Source: Nodosilinea nodulosa PCC 7104 (lineage in GTDB: Bacteria; Cyanobacteriota; Cyanobacteriia; Phormidesmidales; Phormidesmidaceae). Taken from it: a stretch of 64,000 nt of DNA. The notes beneath the pieces are model-generated. The model saw only the letters and a program-made list of their open reading frames with translations. It searched no databases and was not told the origin of the DNA. A program made the translations under genes and the position numbers. The stretch lies in NCBI RefSeq assembly GCF_000309385.1, contig NZ_JH976537.1, positions 2,250,966 to 2,314,965 on the forward strand, in the 5' to 3' direction. Of the stretch, positions 1-8,959 are shown one piece after another (within the stretch, counting starts at the first letter, position 1; each line of letters starts with the position of its first letter).

Positions 1-1
1 C

Positions 2-181
2 GTGAATTATGGAGCCTATCAGAGTGAGCAACTCTGCTCCATTGGTTCAGGAGCCGTTGAGTCGGCTGTCAAACAGATTGGGCGACGTCTCCAAATCTCG
101 GGTGCCCGCTGGAATACGGCCTCCGTCAATGCAATGTTGAGTCTGCGCTGTGCCTACCTCAATGGTCAACTCGCAAGTTGA
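2..181 (+). mobile_element. ISKra4-family transposase, C-terminal part (cut by window edge)
   Basis: The frame is open from the window edge and encodes about 59 residues ending in a stop at 179-181. It contains the GSGAVESAVKQIGRR stretch followed by a W-N-x-x-S-V-N and CAYLNG tail. From memory this is typical of the C-terminus of ISKra4-family DDE transposases common in cyanobacteria. Only the end of the gene is present, so its activity cannot be judged. The terminal inverted repeat of the IS was not identified, but the element should end shortly after the stop because a different protein remnant starts around 200. Confidence 0.75.
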
Positions 182-200
182 CTATTTTGTCGAAAGTGGG

Positions 201-407
201 ATGCTCCCGCAGCGTCGCCCCAAAGGATCTGGGCGAATTGGTGCCCCAGCGATGCCACCCTACGGTCAAAATTGGCGGCTTCCATTGGCCATTACTGCCG
301 TTCTAGGACTCGCATTTCCCCTCGTAGGACTTTCTTTGATCCTTGTGCTGCTGCTAGATCGTTTTGTACTCAACCGTATTCCTGCGCTCAAACGAATTCT
401 TACTTGA
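201..407 (+). pseudogene. C-terminal remnant of a PepSY-type transmembrane protein
   Basis: The frame encodes about 68 residues: a short polar segment, one strong membrane helix (LPLAITAVLGLAFPLVG running into SLILVLLLD) and a basic tail RIPALKRILT. This resembles the last helix of cyanobacterial PepSY-associated membrane proteins. An ATG 51 nt upstream (150) is in frame but lies inside the transposase gene, so that start is an artefact of the junction. The likely history is IS insertion into a PepSY gene, leaving this 3' fragment; this is inferred from position. It is probably not functional. Confidence 0.5.
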
Positions 408-528
408 GGGCGACTGCACATACCGTTGATTAGATGGAGGAACTGATCAGCGCTATATAGCGTTGGCTAATGCGCTTAGGAATGGGGTTGCTGCCACTGG
501 CAAAACCTGGGACACGCACTGGCTACAC

Positions 529-1986
529 CTACTGGCTCACCCAGGTGCCGTGGAAGCTGGGAGGTACAACGCTGGGCAGCTCCAGACGACAAACTGGCCC
601 TTTCTCCAGGTCGTGACCCTCGTAAACCCACACCTCGCTGCGGTGCTGATACCCGTTGTAGACCACGGTGAGCACCCAGGGATGCTCCGGGTTGGCCGCA
701 TTTTCAACGGGCACTGGTTCGCAGGGATAGCTGCCAGCTCCGGCATCGGCAATGGTCAGCCCAGTTTTGGGGTCGAAGCGGGCGATCGCGCCAAATAGCT
801 CGCTCAATGGCACCGAGTCGTCGCGGTGCACATTCAGGTAGGTGACAGCCGTTTCGTCCTGACCGATCGCGATCGGAAACTCGCAGTGGCGGTCAATCAA
901 ACAGTGCTGGTCGAGAATTCTGGCGGTTTTGGGGTCAATGCGGTAATGCCAGAGCTGAGCATCGGCGGGAGTTTTTATGTTGCCCGAGGCCACCTCTTTG
1001 AGGTACTGATTGGTGGCAAAGTCGGGGTAGCGCACCACGTCAAACACGATCGAGCCGTCAAAATCGAGATAGCTGTGGCCAAAGTGCCACTGGTACCAGG
1101 GATCGACGGCATTGAGGGCGATCGCCTCCAAACTGTCGGCATCCACCACAATGATCTGAGTCCCCTGCTGGGGCTGCCACTGAAGCGCATCGCTGAAGCT
1201 AGAGAGTCCCAAGAGCGCAGGCAGCGGGCTCAGGCGCACGGGCGACACGCAAAACACCAGGTAGCGATCGGCCAACACACAGTCATGAATTAGGGGAATG
1301 CCGCTGAGGGGAATGGTGCCGGTTTTCTCTACGGCTCCGGCAGCGCTGAGGCGGTAGAGTTTGAGGGTAGCGTTGCCCCCCGGCACCAGGCCGAAGCTGA
1401 AGATTTTGCCCGTGCGGGGGTGGCGCTTGGGGTGAGCCGTGAAGGTGTCGCTGGGTCTTAGCCCCTCCAGAATATCTAGCCCCAGGGTCTCCAGAGTTTC
1501 GAGCTCTAAACGATGGGGCAGGCCGCCCTCCCACAGGGCCAGCAGGCGATCGGGCAGGGCCAGCACCGAGGTATTGGCGGCATTTTTCATTTGAGTTTGC
1601 CAGCGCTGCCAGATAGAAACGGGCGGCAGGGTGCCGTAACCTCGATACAGGCATTGATCAGACGCTTCTTCCTCCACAAACCCGGCGGAGCGCACGTAGC
1701 GATAGTTGGCCACGGCAGTCGCCCCGTCAAACCGCACCCGCAGCACCGCCCCATCGCCATCGAACCAGTGGCCAAACTGGGTACCGCCGCGCTCTAGCCG
1801 GGCCGGACCGTTGCGGTAGAGGGTGCCGCGCAGGCCGGTGGGCAATTGCCCTTCTAATACCGACAGCGCGGTAGGGGCAAATTCTGTAGCGGGCTGGGCG
1901 ATCGCCGCTGCCCACAGTGCCGTGGGTGTCGCTGCGGGTTGCGCTTTAGGGGGTGCCGTAGGGGCCATAGGTAGACGGGGATACAA
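529..1986 (-). CDS. Carotenoid oxygenase (RPE65/CCD family)
   Basis: This 485-residue protein matches the length of cyanobacterial apocarotenoid-cleaving dioxygenases. The four histidines that bind the non-haem Fe(II) in the seven-bladed propeller are in the expected contexts: H185 (TAHPKRHP), H234 (IHDCVL), H301 or H304 (WHFGHSY) and H479 (SFHGTW near the C-terminus). N-terminal family signatures LxGTLYRNGP and HWFDGDGA are at about residues 52-80. The family cleaves carotenoids or apocarotenoids with O2 (for example apocarotenals to retinal); the exact substrate cannot be read from sequence. The start may be M7 rather than M1. It is followed on the same strand by nothing obvious; ggt lies upstream, separated by a C-rich repeat tract. 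Confidence 0.88.
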   Translation of the reverse strand: MYPRLPMAPTAPPKAQPAATPTALWAAAIAQPATEFAPTALSVLEGQLPTGLRGTLYRNGPARLERGGTQFGHWFDGDGAVLRVRFDGATAVANYRYVRSAGFVEEEASDQCLYRGYGTLPPVSIWQRWQTQMKNAANTSVLALPDRLLALWEGGLPHRLELETLETLGLDILEGLRPSDTFTAHPKRHPRTGKIFSFGLVPGGNATLKLYRLSAAGAVEKTGTIPLSGIPLIHDCVLADRYLVFCVSPVRLSPLPALLGLSSFSDALQWQPQQGTQIIVVDADSLEAIALNAVDPWYQWHFGHSYLDFDGSIVFDVVRYPDFATNQYLKEVASGNIKTPADAQLWHYRIDPKTARILDQHCLIDRHCEFPIAIGQDETAVTYLNVHRDDSVPLSELFGAIARFDPKTGLTIADAGAGSYPCEPVPVENAANPEHPWVLTVVYNGYQHRSEVWVYEGHDLEKGPVCRLELPSVVPPSFHGTWVSQ

Positions 1987-2022
1987 CTATCTCTATTGTG
2001 CCAGCACCGACAAGAAGGCTGA

Positions 2023-2130
2023 CCCCATCCCCCCATCCCCCCATCCCCCCATCCCCTCATCCCCTCATCCCCTCATCCACCCATCTACCCCCTCACTCAT
2101 CCACCCATCCACCCCCTCACCCATCCACCA
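2023..2130. repeat. Degenerate C-rich tandem repeat (G-rich on the minus strand)
   Basis: About 100 bp of imperfect 7-8 bp units (CCCCATC, then CCCCTCAT, then CCACCCATC). It overlaps the last codons and stop of ggt (stop at 2117-2119) and extends toward the carotenoid oxygenase start. On the strand of the ggt transcript it gives regularly spaced G3-G6 runs, a pattern that satisfies simple G-quadruplex rules. It is not a CRISPR array: the units are far too short and have no spacers. Confidence 0.8.
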
Positions 2131-3721
2131 CCACACAAGCTCCCCCACGCCGCCCATCGCCCACCCCAGACAGGCGGCCATCCGCGCCCACCGCTACCGT
2201 GTGGACGCCGCCAAAGAACATATTGCGGGCCTGCCACCAGGTGCATTCGTCATCGCAGGTAATCCCCTGAGCCTCGATATGGGCCTGGTCAAAGCCAGGT
2301 TCTAAATGCAGCGCCCCTCGCTCCCAGTGCAGGCGGGGCGCGTTGACGGCGGCTTCAATATCCATGCCAAAGTCGAGCACGTTCGATATCACCTGCAAAA
2401 TTGCCGTGCGAATGCGGTTAGAGCCGCCCGATCCCAGTACCAGTCGAGGCTTACCGGCTTCCAGCACAATTGTCGGAGCCATCATGCTCGACATGCGCTG
2501 ATTGGTTGGCCACTGGTGAAAGCCCTGGGGGCAGAGATCTTCTTCCCCCAGCATGTTGTTCATCATGATGCCGGTGCCGGGGACGATGTAGGAGGACCCT
2601 TCGCCGTTGGAGGTGGTCAGGCTGGCGGCGTTGCCCTCGCCATCCACCACGCTGATGTGGGTGGTGCTGCCCCATTTACTGCCCCCCTGGCTAAGGGAAG
2701 CTCTGAGCTGATCGAGGTAGGGGGCCAGGTGGGTAGGGCTGAGAAATTCTGCGGCAATGTCGCTGCGGTAGAGGTAGTCGTCGTAGCCCTGCTGGCGAGC
2801 CAGGTTGGTCAAACCCATGACTTCCCGCAAAACGGCCACGTGGCGGGGGCTGCAATGGAGCGTAGAGGCAGGCGATACCTGAGCTAGCAGGTGCAGGGCA
2901 AAAGCGATTAAGGTGCCGCCCGAGCTGGGGGGTGGGTTAGTCAGTATCGTGTCGCTGCCGTAGGTCACGGCCAGAGGCTCGCGCTCGATCACCCGGTAGG
3001 TTTGCAGATCCTCCAGGCTGAGGTAGCCGCCCTGGGCCTGGCAGTCTTGGGCGATCGCACGGGCCAGATCACCCTGGTAAAACCAGTCGGCCCCGTGGCG
3101 CACCAGGTCGCCGAGGAAGGCGGCAAAGTCGTGCAGGTAAAAGCGATCGCCCAGCCCCAGCAGCTTTCCCTCGGGGGCATAGATCGCCCTGGCGGCGGCG
3201 GTAGCGGTGAGAATGGGGGCCAAAATTTGAAAGCTGTAGGCCCGAAAGGGTTCTACCTCGGTGCCCTGGGTGGCCCAGTGCTGGGCCGGGGCCACCACCT
3301 GCTCCAGGGGTAAGCGCCCCAGCTTGTGGTGAACCTGAAGCAGTCCGGCGATCGCCCCCGGCACCGCCATCGATCCCTGGCCAATGTGAAACTCCTGCAC
3401 CGTGTCGCCAAAGTTGGCGTGGATGGGGAAGAAGTCGGGCGATTCGCAAAGCGATCCGTCCCGGAATCGCCCCAGGTCTTTTGAGCGGGGCGTCTGGCAA
3501 AAAAAGTCGAATAGTCGGTTCTCGCCCGCCGCCGTGTGGGCCAGCAAAAAACCGCCCCCGGCCAGCGAGGTCAGGGACGATTCCACCACGCAGGCGGCAA
3601 AGGCGGCAGCGATCGCCGCATCAAAGGCATTGCCGCCCTGGCGCAGCATTTCGGCCCCGGCTTCGGCGGTGAGGGCATGGCCCGCTGCGATCGCCCCTCG
3701 GTTAGGCTTAACACTACTCAT
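2117..3721 (-). CDS. ggt: Gamma-glutamyltransferase (glutathione hydrolase)
   Basis: This 534-residue protein of the Ntn-hydrolase family is made as a proenzyme that self-cleaves before the nucleophilic Thr. The cleavage site is visible as KWGSTTHISVVD; T353 is the likely nucleophile. Other family landmarks are the N-terminal MLRQGGNAFDAAIA segment, ESSLTSLAGGGFLL, and GSGGSNRI downstream of the nucleophile. It hydrolyses or transfers the gamma-glutamyl group of glutathione and related peptides. No signal peptide is evident, so location is uncertain. The C-terminus runs into the degenerate C-rich repeat, and the last dozen residues are unlikely to be conserved. Confidence 0.92.
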   Translation of the reverse strand: MSSVKPNRGAIAAGHALTAEAGAEMLRQGGNAFDAAIAAAFAACVVESSLTSLAGGGFLLAHTAAGENRLFDFFCQTPRSKDLGRFRDGSLCESPDFFPIHANFGDTVQEFHIGQGSMAVPGAIAGLLQVHHKLGRLPLEQVVAPAQHWATQGTEVEPFRAYSFQILAPILTATAAARAIYAPEGKLLGLGDRFYLHDFAAFLGDLVRHGADWFYQGDLARAIAQDCQAQGGYLSLEDLQTYRVIEREPLAVTYGSDTILTNPPPSSGGTLIAFALHLLAQVSPASTLHCSPRHVAVLREVMGLTNLARQQGYDDYLYRSDIAAEFLSPTHLAPYLDQLRASLSQGGSKWGSTTHISVVDGEGNAASLTTSNGEGSSYIVPGTGIMMNNMLGEEDLCPQGFHQWPTNQRMSSMMAPTIVLEAGKPRLVLGSGGSNRIRTAILQVISNVLDFGMDIEAAVNAPRLHWERGALHLEPGFDQAHIEAQGITCDDECTWWQARNMFFGGVHTVAVGADGRLSGVGDGRRGGACVVVDG

Positions 3722-3762
3722 AGCTGGCTAGTATACCGCTGGCTAGAGGGCGCGCGGTGGAG

Positions 3763-3828
3763 AGAAACCGGGTTTCTATGCGGCGATTGACCAGCCAACA
3801 CTAGACTCACCGCAGAAACCCGGTTTCT
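3763..3828. repeat. Two copies of a 15-bp palindrome AGAAACC(C/G)GGTTTCT
   Basis: Near-identical palindromes lie at 3763-3777 (AGAAACCGGGTTTCT) and 3814-3828 (AGAAACCCGGTTTCT), 36 bp apart, between the start of ggt and the stop of the Uma2 gene; the second includes the Uma2 stop codon. Each can form a perfect short hairpin on either strand. They may act as terminators or be a REP-like repeat; sequence alone does not decide. Confidence 0.7.
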
Positions 3829-4441
3829 AGGCTTCAGGCAACTCCCCCGCCGCCAAAATCTGATCCACGGTCAACACCAGCGCTGGAAACGTAGGCGACA
3901 ACAGGGATTGATCGCCCACGAACACGGCTTCGTCGTAAAGCCCTTCGTTAAAGGTCAGCACCGTCACCTTAGATTCCAGCGGATCGACGATCCAGTATTC
4001 GGGAATCTCCAGGGCCGCGTACTCGGTGCGCTTGTAGCGGTAGTCACGGGTAACAGAGTCGGGGCTGACGACTTCTATCACCAGCAGGGGAGATGTTGAA
4101 AAAACAACCGATCTGCCTTTAAGTTCTTGAGCCTGGTCGAGGGTGACCACACACACATCAGTAAGCCGCGACTTTCGTAGGCCAGTCCTTACACCCGACT
4201 CACGAAAACATAGCCACGGACGCTGGAACCTCTTAATTTCCGTATCTAGCACTTGCTCTAGAAATTTAGCAATTAGAAAATGCTCCATTATGGGTGGCGA
4301 CATCTCCACTAATTCCCCATCCACTAGTTCATAGCGATTCTCAGTGCCGTCATCGTAGGCAACATAGTCTTCAAAACTGAGCAGAGCTGACTTAGTGGAG
4401 GAGGGTGCCATAAATAACTCCGCTTTCTCTAATCTTGTCAC
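3827..4441 (-). CDS. Uma2-family (DUF820) PD-(D/E)XK endonuclease-like protein
   Basis: This 204-residue protein has the DUF820/Uma2 pattern abundant in cyanobacteria: TxEDYVAYDD then YELVDGELVEM near the N-terminus, a central PLLVIEVVSPDS (the E-V-x-S-P-x-S motif), and YKRTEYAALEIPEYWIVDP. The D/E residues of ELVDGE, D of LTDVCVV and E of VIEVVS plausibly form the nuclease-fold active site. The biological role of the family is not established; many copies look like accessory genes. M11 (4411) is an equally plausible start. The stop codon lies within a 15-bp palindrome. Confidence 0.85.
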   Translation of the reverse strand: MTRLEKAELFMAPSSTKSALLSFEDYVAYDDGTENRYELVDGELVEMSPPIMEHFLIAKFLEQVLDTEIKRFQRPWLCFRESGVRTGLRKSRLTDVCVVTLDQAQELKGRSVVFSTSPLLVIEVVSPDSVTRDYRYKRTEYAALEIPEYWIVDPLESKVTVLTFNEGLYDEAVFVGDQSLLSPTFPALVLTVDQILAAGELPEA

Positions 4442-4458
4442 GAGTATGATCGAGTCCT

Positions 4459-4746
4459 CTAGCTCCAGTCTTCGCGGCCTCGGTTTAGCCCTTTGTAGAC
4501 CTCGCCCTGCTGGTGAATAGCGCGGGTTTTTTCAAATAGCTCGGCCTCGGTGAGCTGCCAGCGGTTGCGCGTTTTCTTCAAATCAGTCTGAATGTCGCGG
4601 GCACCGGGGAAACCGTCGTAGCGCGTCATCAGCCGGGCCAGTTCGACCAGATTGTAGTCGGTGGCGTCTCCGGCCAAAAGCTGATTGACCACCTGGCGAT
4701 CGATCTTGTACTGCGGGTGCTGCTGGTCTTTGGTGCTGTCTGCCAT
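4459..4746 (-). CDS. DUF3288 family protein
   Basis: A small soluble protein of 95 residues. It matches what I recall of the cyanobacterial DUF3288 family: DQQHPQYKIDRQVVNQLL near the N-terminus, then NLVELARLMTRYDGFPGARDIQ and a C-terminal GEVYKGLNRGREDWS. Function is unknown. It begins 9 nt after the mnmA stop on the same strand, so the two are probably co-transcribed. Confidence 0.85.
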   Translation of the reverse strand: MADSTKDQQHPQYKIDRQVVNQLLAGDATDYNLVELARLMTRYDGFPGARDIQTDLKKTRNRWQLTEAELFEKTRAIHQQGEVYKGLNRGREDWS

Positions 4747-4755
4747 GGCGATCGC

Positions 4756-5874
4756 TTAATGACTTAAAACATGGGCGTCAGAGGCCGTTGCCGCCATCTC
4801 GGGGACAGTCGCAGCTTCAATGAGCCCTCCACCTAGCACCCGGTCGCCGTCGTACCAGACGGCAGCCTGGCCGGGGGTAACGCCAAACTGCGGCTCGTCG
4901 AACACAATTTTCACCCGATCGCCCGTTCCAGCTTCAGCGGCCAGGGGCACCAGCGTTGCCCCCACCGCCTCGCTGCGGTAGCGGATCTGCACCGATACCG
5001 GCATCGGCTCCTGGGGGGCGGCGATCGAGACCCAGTTGACCCGCTGCGCGGTGCAGTCGGGCCAGTGGGCATCGCTGCGATCGGCCACGATCACGTGGTT
5101 GCGGGCCATGTCAAAACCCACCACGTACAGAGGGTTGGGCGCGGCAATGCCCAGGCCCTTGCGCTGGCCAATGGTGTAGTGGTGAATGCCGTTGTGCTGG
5201 CCCAGAATGCGCCCTTCGGTATCGACAATGTCGCCGGGCTTGGGGGCCAGGTATTTGTCTAAAAAGGTCTGCATCGAGCCGTGGTGCTCGATCAGGCAGA
5301 GATCCTGGCTGTCGGGCTTGTCGGCGGTGTGCAAGCCCAGTTCGGCGGCGATGCGGCGGGTTTCGGTTTTGGTCTGGTGGCCCAATGGAAAATCGCAGGC
5401 GGCCAGCAGCTCCTGGGTCAGGTCGTAGAGAAAGTAGGACTGATCTTTGGCCGGGTCCACGGCGCGGCGCAGCTCGTAGCGCCCCGTAGCCACATTTTGG
5501 GTAATGCGGGCATAGTGGCCCGTGGCAATGCGATCGCACCCCAGCTCATCCTTGGCGTACTGCAACATCGGCCCAAACTTCACCGCTCGGTTGCACTGAG
5601 AGCAAGGCAGGGGCGTAATGCCGCTACCGTAGCCTTCAACTAAGTAATTAATAATTTCGCGCTCAAACACCTCTCGGCTATCGACCACGTGGTAGTCAAT
5701 GCCCAGGTCTTCACAGAGCTTGGCCGCATCGACCATACCCTCTGAGCAGCACTGGCCCTTGCCCTTCATCAGCCACAGGGTGAGGCCTACCACGTCATAC
5801 CCCTGCTGGTGCAGGGTGGCCGCCGCTACCGAGCTGTCCACGCCGCCGGAGAGCCCGACTACAATTCTTTCCAT
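4756..5874 (-). CDS. mnmA: tRNA-specific 2-thiouridylase MnmA
   Basis: MnmA thiolates U34 of the tRNAs for Lys, Glu and Gln using ATP and a relayed persulfide sulfur. From the chosen start ([11 protein letters not shown]) the protein has 372 residues, close to the usual length. It shows the PP-loop SGGVDSS at 9-15, the PLPCSQCN segment holding the first catalytic Cys (C91/C94 region), the ATGHYAR motif, and SQDLCLI with the second catalytic Cys (C193). The frame extends 18 codons further upstream (ATG at 5928), but that extension is unlike family members and lacks an obvious ribosome site. DUF3288 follows immediately. Confidence 0.93.
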   Translation of the reverse strand: MERIVVGLSGGVDSSVAAATLHQQGYDVVGLTLWLMKGKGQCCSEGMVDAAKLCEDLGIDYHVVDSREVFEREIINYLVEGYGSGITPLPCSQCNRAVKFGPMLQYAKDELGCDRIATGHYARITQNVATGRYELRRAVDPAKDQSYFLYDLTQELLAACDFPLGHQTKTETRRIAAELGLHTADKPDSQDLCLIEHHGSMQTFLDKYLAPKPGDIVDTEGRILGQHNGIHHYTIGQRKGLGIAAPNPLYVVGFDMARNHVIVADRSDAHWPDCTAQRVNWVSIAAPQEPMPVSVQIRYRSEAVGATLVPLAAEAGTGDRVKIVFDEPQFGVTPGQAAVWYDGDRVLGGGLIEAATVPEMAATASDAHVLSH

Positions 5875-6170
5875 GGCTGAGATGTTGTGCTTAAACCGCA
5901 AGCGAGAGTTATGCGATCGCATCCCCAAGCGCGGGGTTGATCCAGCTTCCTATTCTAGCCCATGGCCTTGGGGCCTTGGGGAAAGGCATCTGGGCTGGCA
6001 TGGCAGCAGTGCCTACGCATGACTCACTGAAAAAGATGTGCTCACCATAGGGTCATCCGGTTCAAAAAAGCCGTTCAATGAGCCCGTGAACCCAATTAAG
6101 TTTCATGCCGGGGCGATCTGGCCCAGATTGCCCTGGGCACCTTAGGTTAAGCAATCTGCAAGGTTTGGCT

Positions 6171-8081
6171 ATGCTGGCGTCATCGCCCCATCAACTTTTT
6201 ATGTTCAGCGGCAAAGGCGGCGTGGGTAAAACCACCCTTTCCTGCGGATTTGCGCGGCAGCTGGCCCAGCAGCACCCCGCCGAAACCGTGCTGCTGCTGT
6301 CCACCGACCCGGCCCACTCCCTGGGGGATGTGCTGCTGATCGCAGTTGATAACCAGCCAACACCTCTGCCGGATCTGCCCAACATGCAGGTGCGCGCCCT
6401 GGATGCGGCGGCGCTGCTAGAGCAGTTTCGGGCCGACTACGGCACCGTGCTAGAGCTGCTGGTGGAGCGGGGCAGCTTTGTGGAGGGCGACGACCTCAGC
6501 CCCGTGTGGGACATGGGCTGGCCCGGCCTCAATGAGCTGATGGCGCTGCTGGAGATTCAGCGGATATTGCGCGATCGCGAGGCCGATCGCGTCGTCGTCG
6601 ACATGGCTCCCAGCGGCCACACCCTCAGCCTGTTTGCCCTGATGGATTTTCTCGATACGCTGCTGGAGGCGCTGGGGCAGTTTCAGCAAAAGCACCGCAC
6701 CCTGACCGAAACCCTGGCCGGTCGCTACACCCCCGACGAGGCTGACCAGTTTATCCAAGATATGTGCCATGACCTGGAGCAGGGGCGGAGTTTGATTCAA
6801 GACAGAAATCGCGCCGCCTGCTGGGTGGTGGGCATTCCAGAGCCGATGAGCTGGGCCGAGAGCGATCGCTTCATTACCGCCTTAGGCCACCTGGGGGTGC
6901 CCCTCGGTGGCCTGGTGATTAACCGAGTGATACCAGCGCTAGCGACCCACCGCCAGGTGCTGGCTGAGTTTGTGGCGATCGCCCAGGGGCAGCCGGTGCT
7001 GTGGGTACCCGCCCAAGTCAGCGAACCCGTAGGTGCTGCCGCCCTCGATGCGCTGATGCCCCAGGTCAAACCGCTGGATCTGCCCCTGGCGGGGGAGCAA
7101 CCAGCTGACGACAGCTCCCTTGTACACCAGTGGCCCGCACCCCTTCTGCCCGGCCTGGAAGATTTTGTCGCCGCCGGGCGGCGGCTGATCGTAGTCGGCG
7201 GCAAAGGCGGCGTAGGCAAAACCACCGTGTCAGCCGCGCTCAGCTGGGGCCTGGCTGAGCGGCATCCCGAGGCCAACCTGCGGGTGATGTCCATCGACCC
7301 GGCTCACTCCTTGGGCGACGCTTTTGGCCAGCCCCTCAGCCACGAACCCACGCTGCTGCGGCCCAACCTGCAAGCCCAGGAGGTCAGCGCCGATGTGGTG
7401 CTCGACCAGTTTCGCGCCGACTACCTGTGGGATCTGGCCGACATGATGGCGGGCGATGGCGAGATTGCTGGCGGCATCCAGCTCGCCTACGGCCCCGATG
7501 CCTGGCGGCAAATTGTCGCCCAGGCCCTGCCCGGCATCGACGAAATGCTCTCGCTTATTACCGTGATGGATCTGCTGGAGCGCAACGAGCAGCAGCTAAT
7601 CGTGCTCGACACCGCCCCCACCGGCCACCTGCTGCGGTTTCTCGACATGCCCACCGCCCTGGGCGACTGGCTGGGCTGGATCTTCAAGCTGTGGATTAAG
7701 TACAAAGACGTGGTGGGCCGGGTGGAGTTTATGGGTCGCCTGCGCACCCTGCGCCAGCGGGTGCTGGCCGCCCAGGAAAAGCTCAAAGATCCTCAGTACA
7801 CCGAGTTTATTGGCGTGGTGCAAAACCAGTCGGCGATTTTGGCCGAGGCCAGTCGACTTAATCACACCCTCTACGATCGCGGTATTGCCCAGCGCTATAT
7901 CGTCCACAACCGCTACCAGAGTGGCCTTGACCTCCCCGCTGAGCTGTTTCCGCACCAGTGCGTGGTGCGCCTGGCGGCCCTGGCCCCCAGCCCTCAGTCG
8001 TTCGATCAGGTCAAGCAGGCGGCCCATCTGTTGCTGACGCCTCCGTCTACAGCGCAGGCGGAAGTCATTAGCCCTGTTTAG
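6171..8081 (+). CDS. Tandem-duplicated ArsA/GET3-like ATPase
   Basis: About 636 residues from the chosen ATG (MLASSPHQLFMFSGKGG); the frame continues upstream to 6105, but that part is not family-like. There are two complete ATPase halves: deviant Walker A SGKGGVGKTT at 13-22 and GGKGGVGKTT at about 343-352, each followed by STDPAHSLGD or SIDPAHSLGD and a DxAPxGHxL switch (DMAPSGHTLS, DTAPTGHLLR). This is the two-domain architecture of ArsA. However, no arsR, arsB or arsC neighbours are present and the metal-site cysteines are not apparent, so an arsenite pump role is unsupported. It may act as a GET3-like targeting ATPase. It is divergent from mnmA. Confidence 0.85.
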   Translation: MLASSPHQLFMFSGKGGVGKTTLSCGFARQLAQQHPAETVLLLSTDPAHSLGDVLLIAVDNQPTPLPDLPNMQVRALDAAALLEQFRADYGTVLELLVERGSFVEGDDLSPVWDMGWPGLNELMALLEIQRILRDREADRVVVDMAPSGHTLSLFALMDFLDTLLEALGQFQQKHRTLTETLAGRYTPDEADQFIQDMCHDLEQGRSLIQDRNRAACWVVGIPEPMSWAESDRFITALGHLGVPLGGLVINRVIPALATHRQVLAEFVAIAQGQPVLWVPAQVSEPVGAAALDALMPQVKPLDLPLAGEQPADDSSLVHQWPAPLLPGLEDFVAAGRRLIVVGGKGGVGKTTVSAALSWGLAERHPEANLRVMSIDPAHSLGDAFGQPLSHEPTLLRPNLQAQEVSADVVLDQFRADYLWDLADMMAGDGEIAGGIQLAYGPDAWRQIVAQALPGIDEMLSLITVMDLLERNEQQLIVLDTAPTGHLLRFLDMPTALGDWLGWIFKLWIKYKDVVGRVEFMGRLRTLRQRVLAAQEKLKDPQYTEFIGVVQNQSAILAEASRLNHTLYDRGIAQRYIVHNRYQSGLDLPAELFPHQCVVRLAALAPSPQSFDQVKQAAHLLLTPPSTAQAEVISPV

Positions 8082-8308
8082 GAATTGGGGCAGAGGTCCG
8101 GCAGGCTTTAGCATTCTGGGATTTGTTGTCAGTTTACGGCCTCACCTAGGGAACTCTTTAACCAGCCTTAGCGCAGGGCGGGCGGGCTCATCCGCCCAGA
8201 AAACCCCGGTTGAGATGGATTCTCATCTCCGGCAGGGACTTTCTGAAAACCTGAACTATACTAATTTCACGTCTACCAAGCCCTTCGACACCGCAAGAGG
8301 AGTCAACC

Positions 8309-8875
8309 GTGACAAATCATAGGATTTTGGTCATTGATGATAGCCGGGTGATTCGCATGCGCGTCCGCGACATGCTGCCCCAGGGCAACTTCGAAGTCAT
8401 TGAGGCCCAAGACGGTGTCGAAGGCATGGATGCCATTCGCAGCCAGCGCCCCAACCTGATCATGCTCGACTTTCTGCTGCCCCGCATGAGCGGCTGGGAA
8501 GTGTTCCAAGAAATTCAGGCCAATCCAGACCTCCAGCACATTCCCCTGGTGCTGATGTCGGGCCGCAAAGAAGAGGTCACCGAAAAGATGACCGAGCCGT
8601 TTGAGTACTTCGAATTTATTCAAAAGCCCTTTGAGCAAAAAGAGCTGATCGAAGCCATCAAAGCGGCCATGGTCAAAGCCCGCAAGCCCCGTCGCACACC
8701 GATGACGACCGCTGCGACCGCCGCCTCTGCCGCCACTGCAACCGGCGCAGGCGACGTTAGCGCCGCCGAATTCCAGGCCCTACAGGCTCAGGTGAAGCAG
8801 CTTCAGGGCGAGGTCGCCCAGCTCAAGGGGCAGCTCGGCAAGGTACTGGCCTTCATTAAGCAAAAGCTCAAGTAG
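8309..8875 (+). CDS. Single-domain response regulator with C-terminal coiled coil
   Basis: 188 residues from a GTG start preceded by AGAGG at good spacing. Residues 1-130 form a CheY-like receiver: acidic pair in VIDDSR, phosphoacceptor Asp in IMLDFLLPRMSGWE, switch Ser in VLMSGRKEE and the conserved Lys in FIQKPFEQ. An Ala/Thr-rich linker (about 131-155) leads to a heptad-like helix (AEFQALQAQVKQLQGEVAQL), likely a dimerising coiled coil. It has no DNA-binding or enzymatic output domain, so it probably signals by protein contact. No cognate kinase is adjacent. A TATACT hexamer at 8257-8262 is a possible -10 box. Confidence 0.85.
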   Translation: MTNHRILVIDDSRVIRMRVRDMLPQGNFEVIEAQDGVEGMDAIRSQRPNLIMLDFLLPRMSGWEVFQEIQANPDLQHIPLVLMSGRKEEVTEKMTEPFEYFEFIQKPFEQKELIEAIKAAMVKARKPRRTPMTTAATAASAATATGAGDVSAAEFQALQAQVKQLQGEVAQLKGQLGKVLAFIKQKLK

Positions 8876-8959
8876 GCGGGGAGACAGGGAGGCAGCTGAC
8901 GTTTTGCCGTCCTAACCAGCCCGGTTTTTAAGCATCGTACAGAGGATTAGCACAGATCA

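Noticed and set aside
2023-2130. Possible CRISPR array
   Set aside because: The units are 7-8 bp, degenerate and contiguous, with no spacers and no cas genes nearby.
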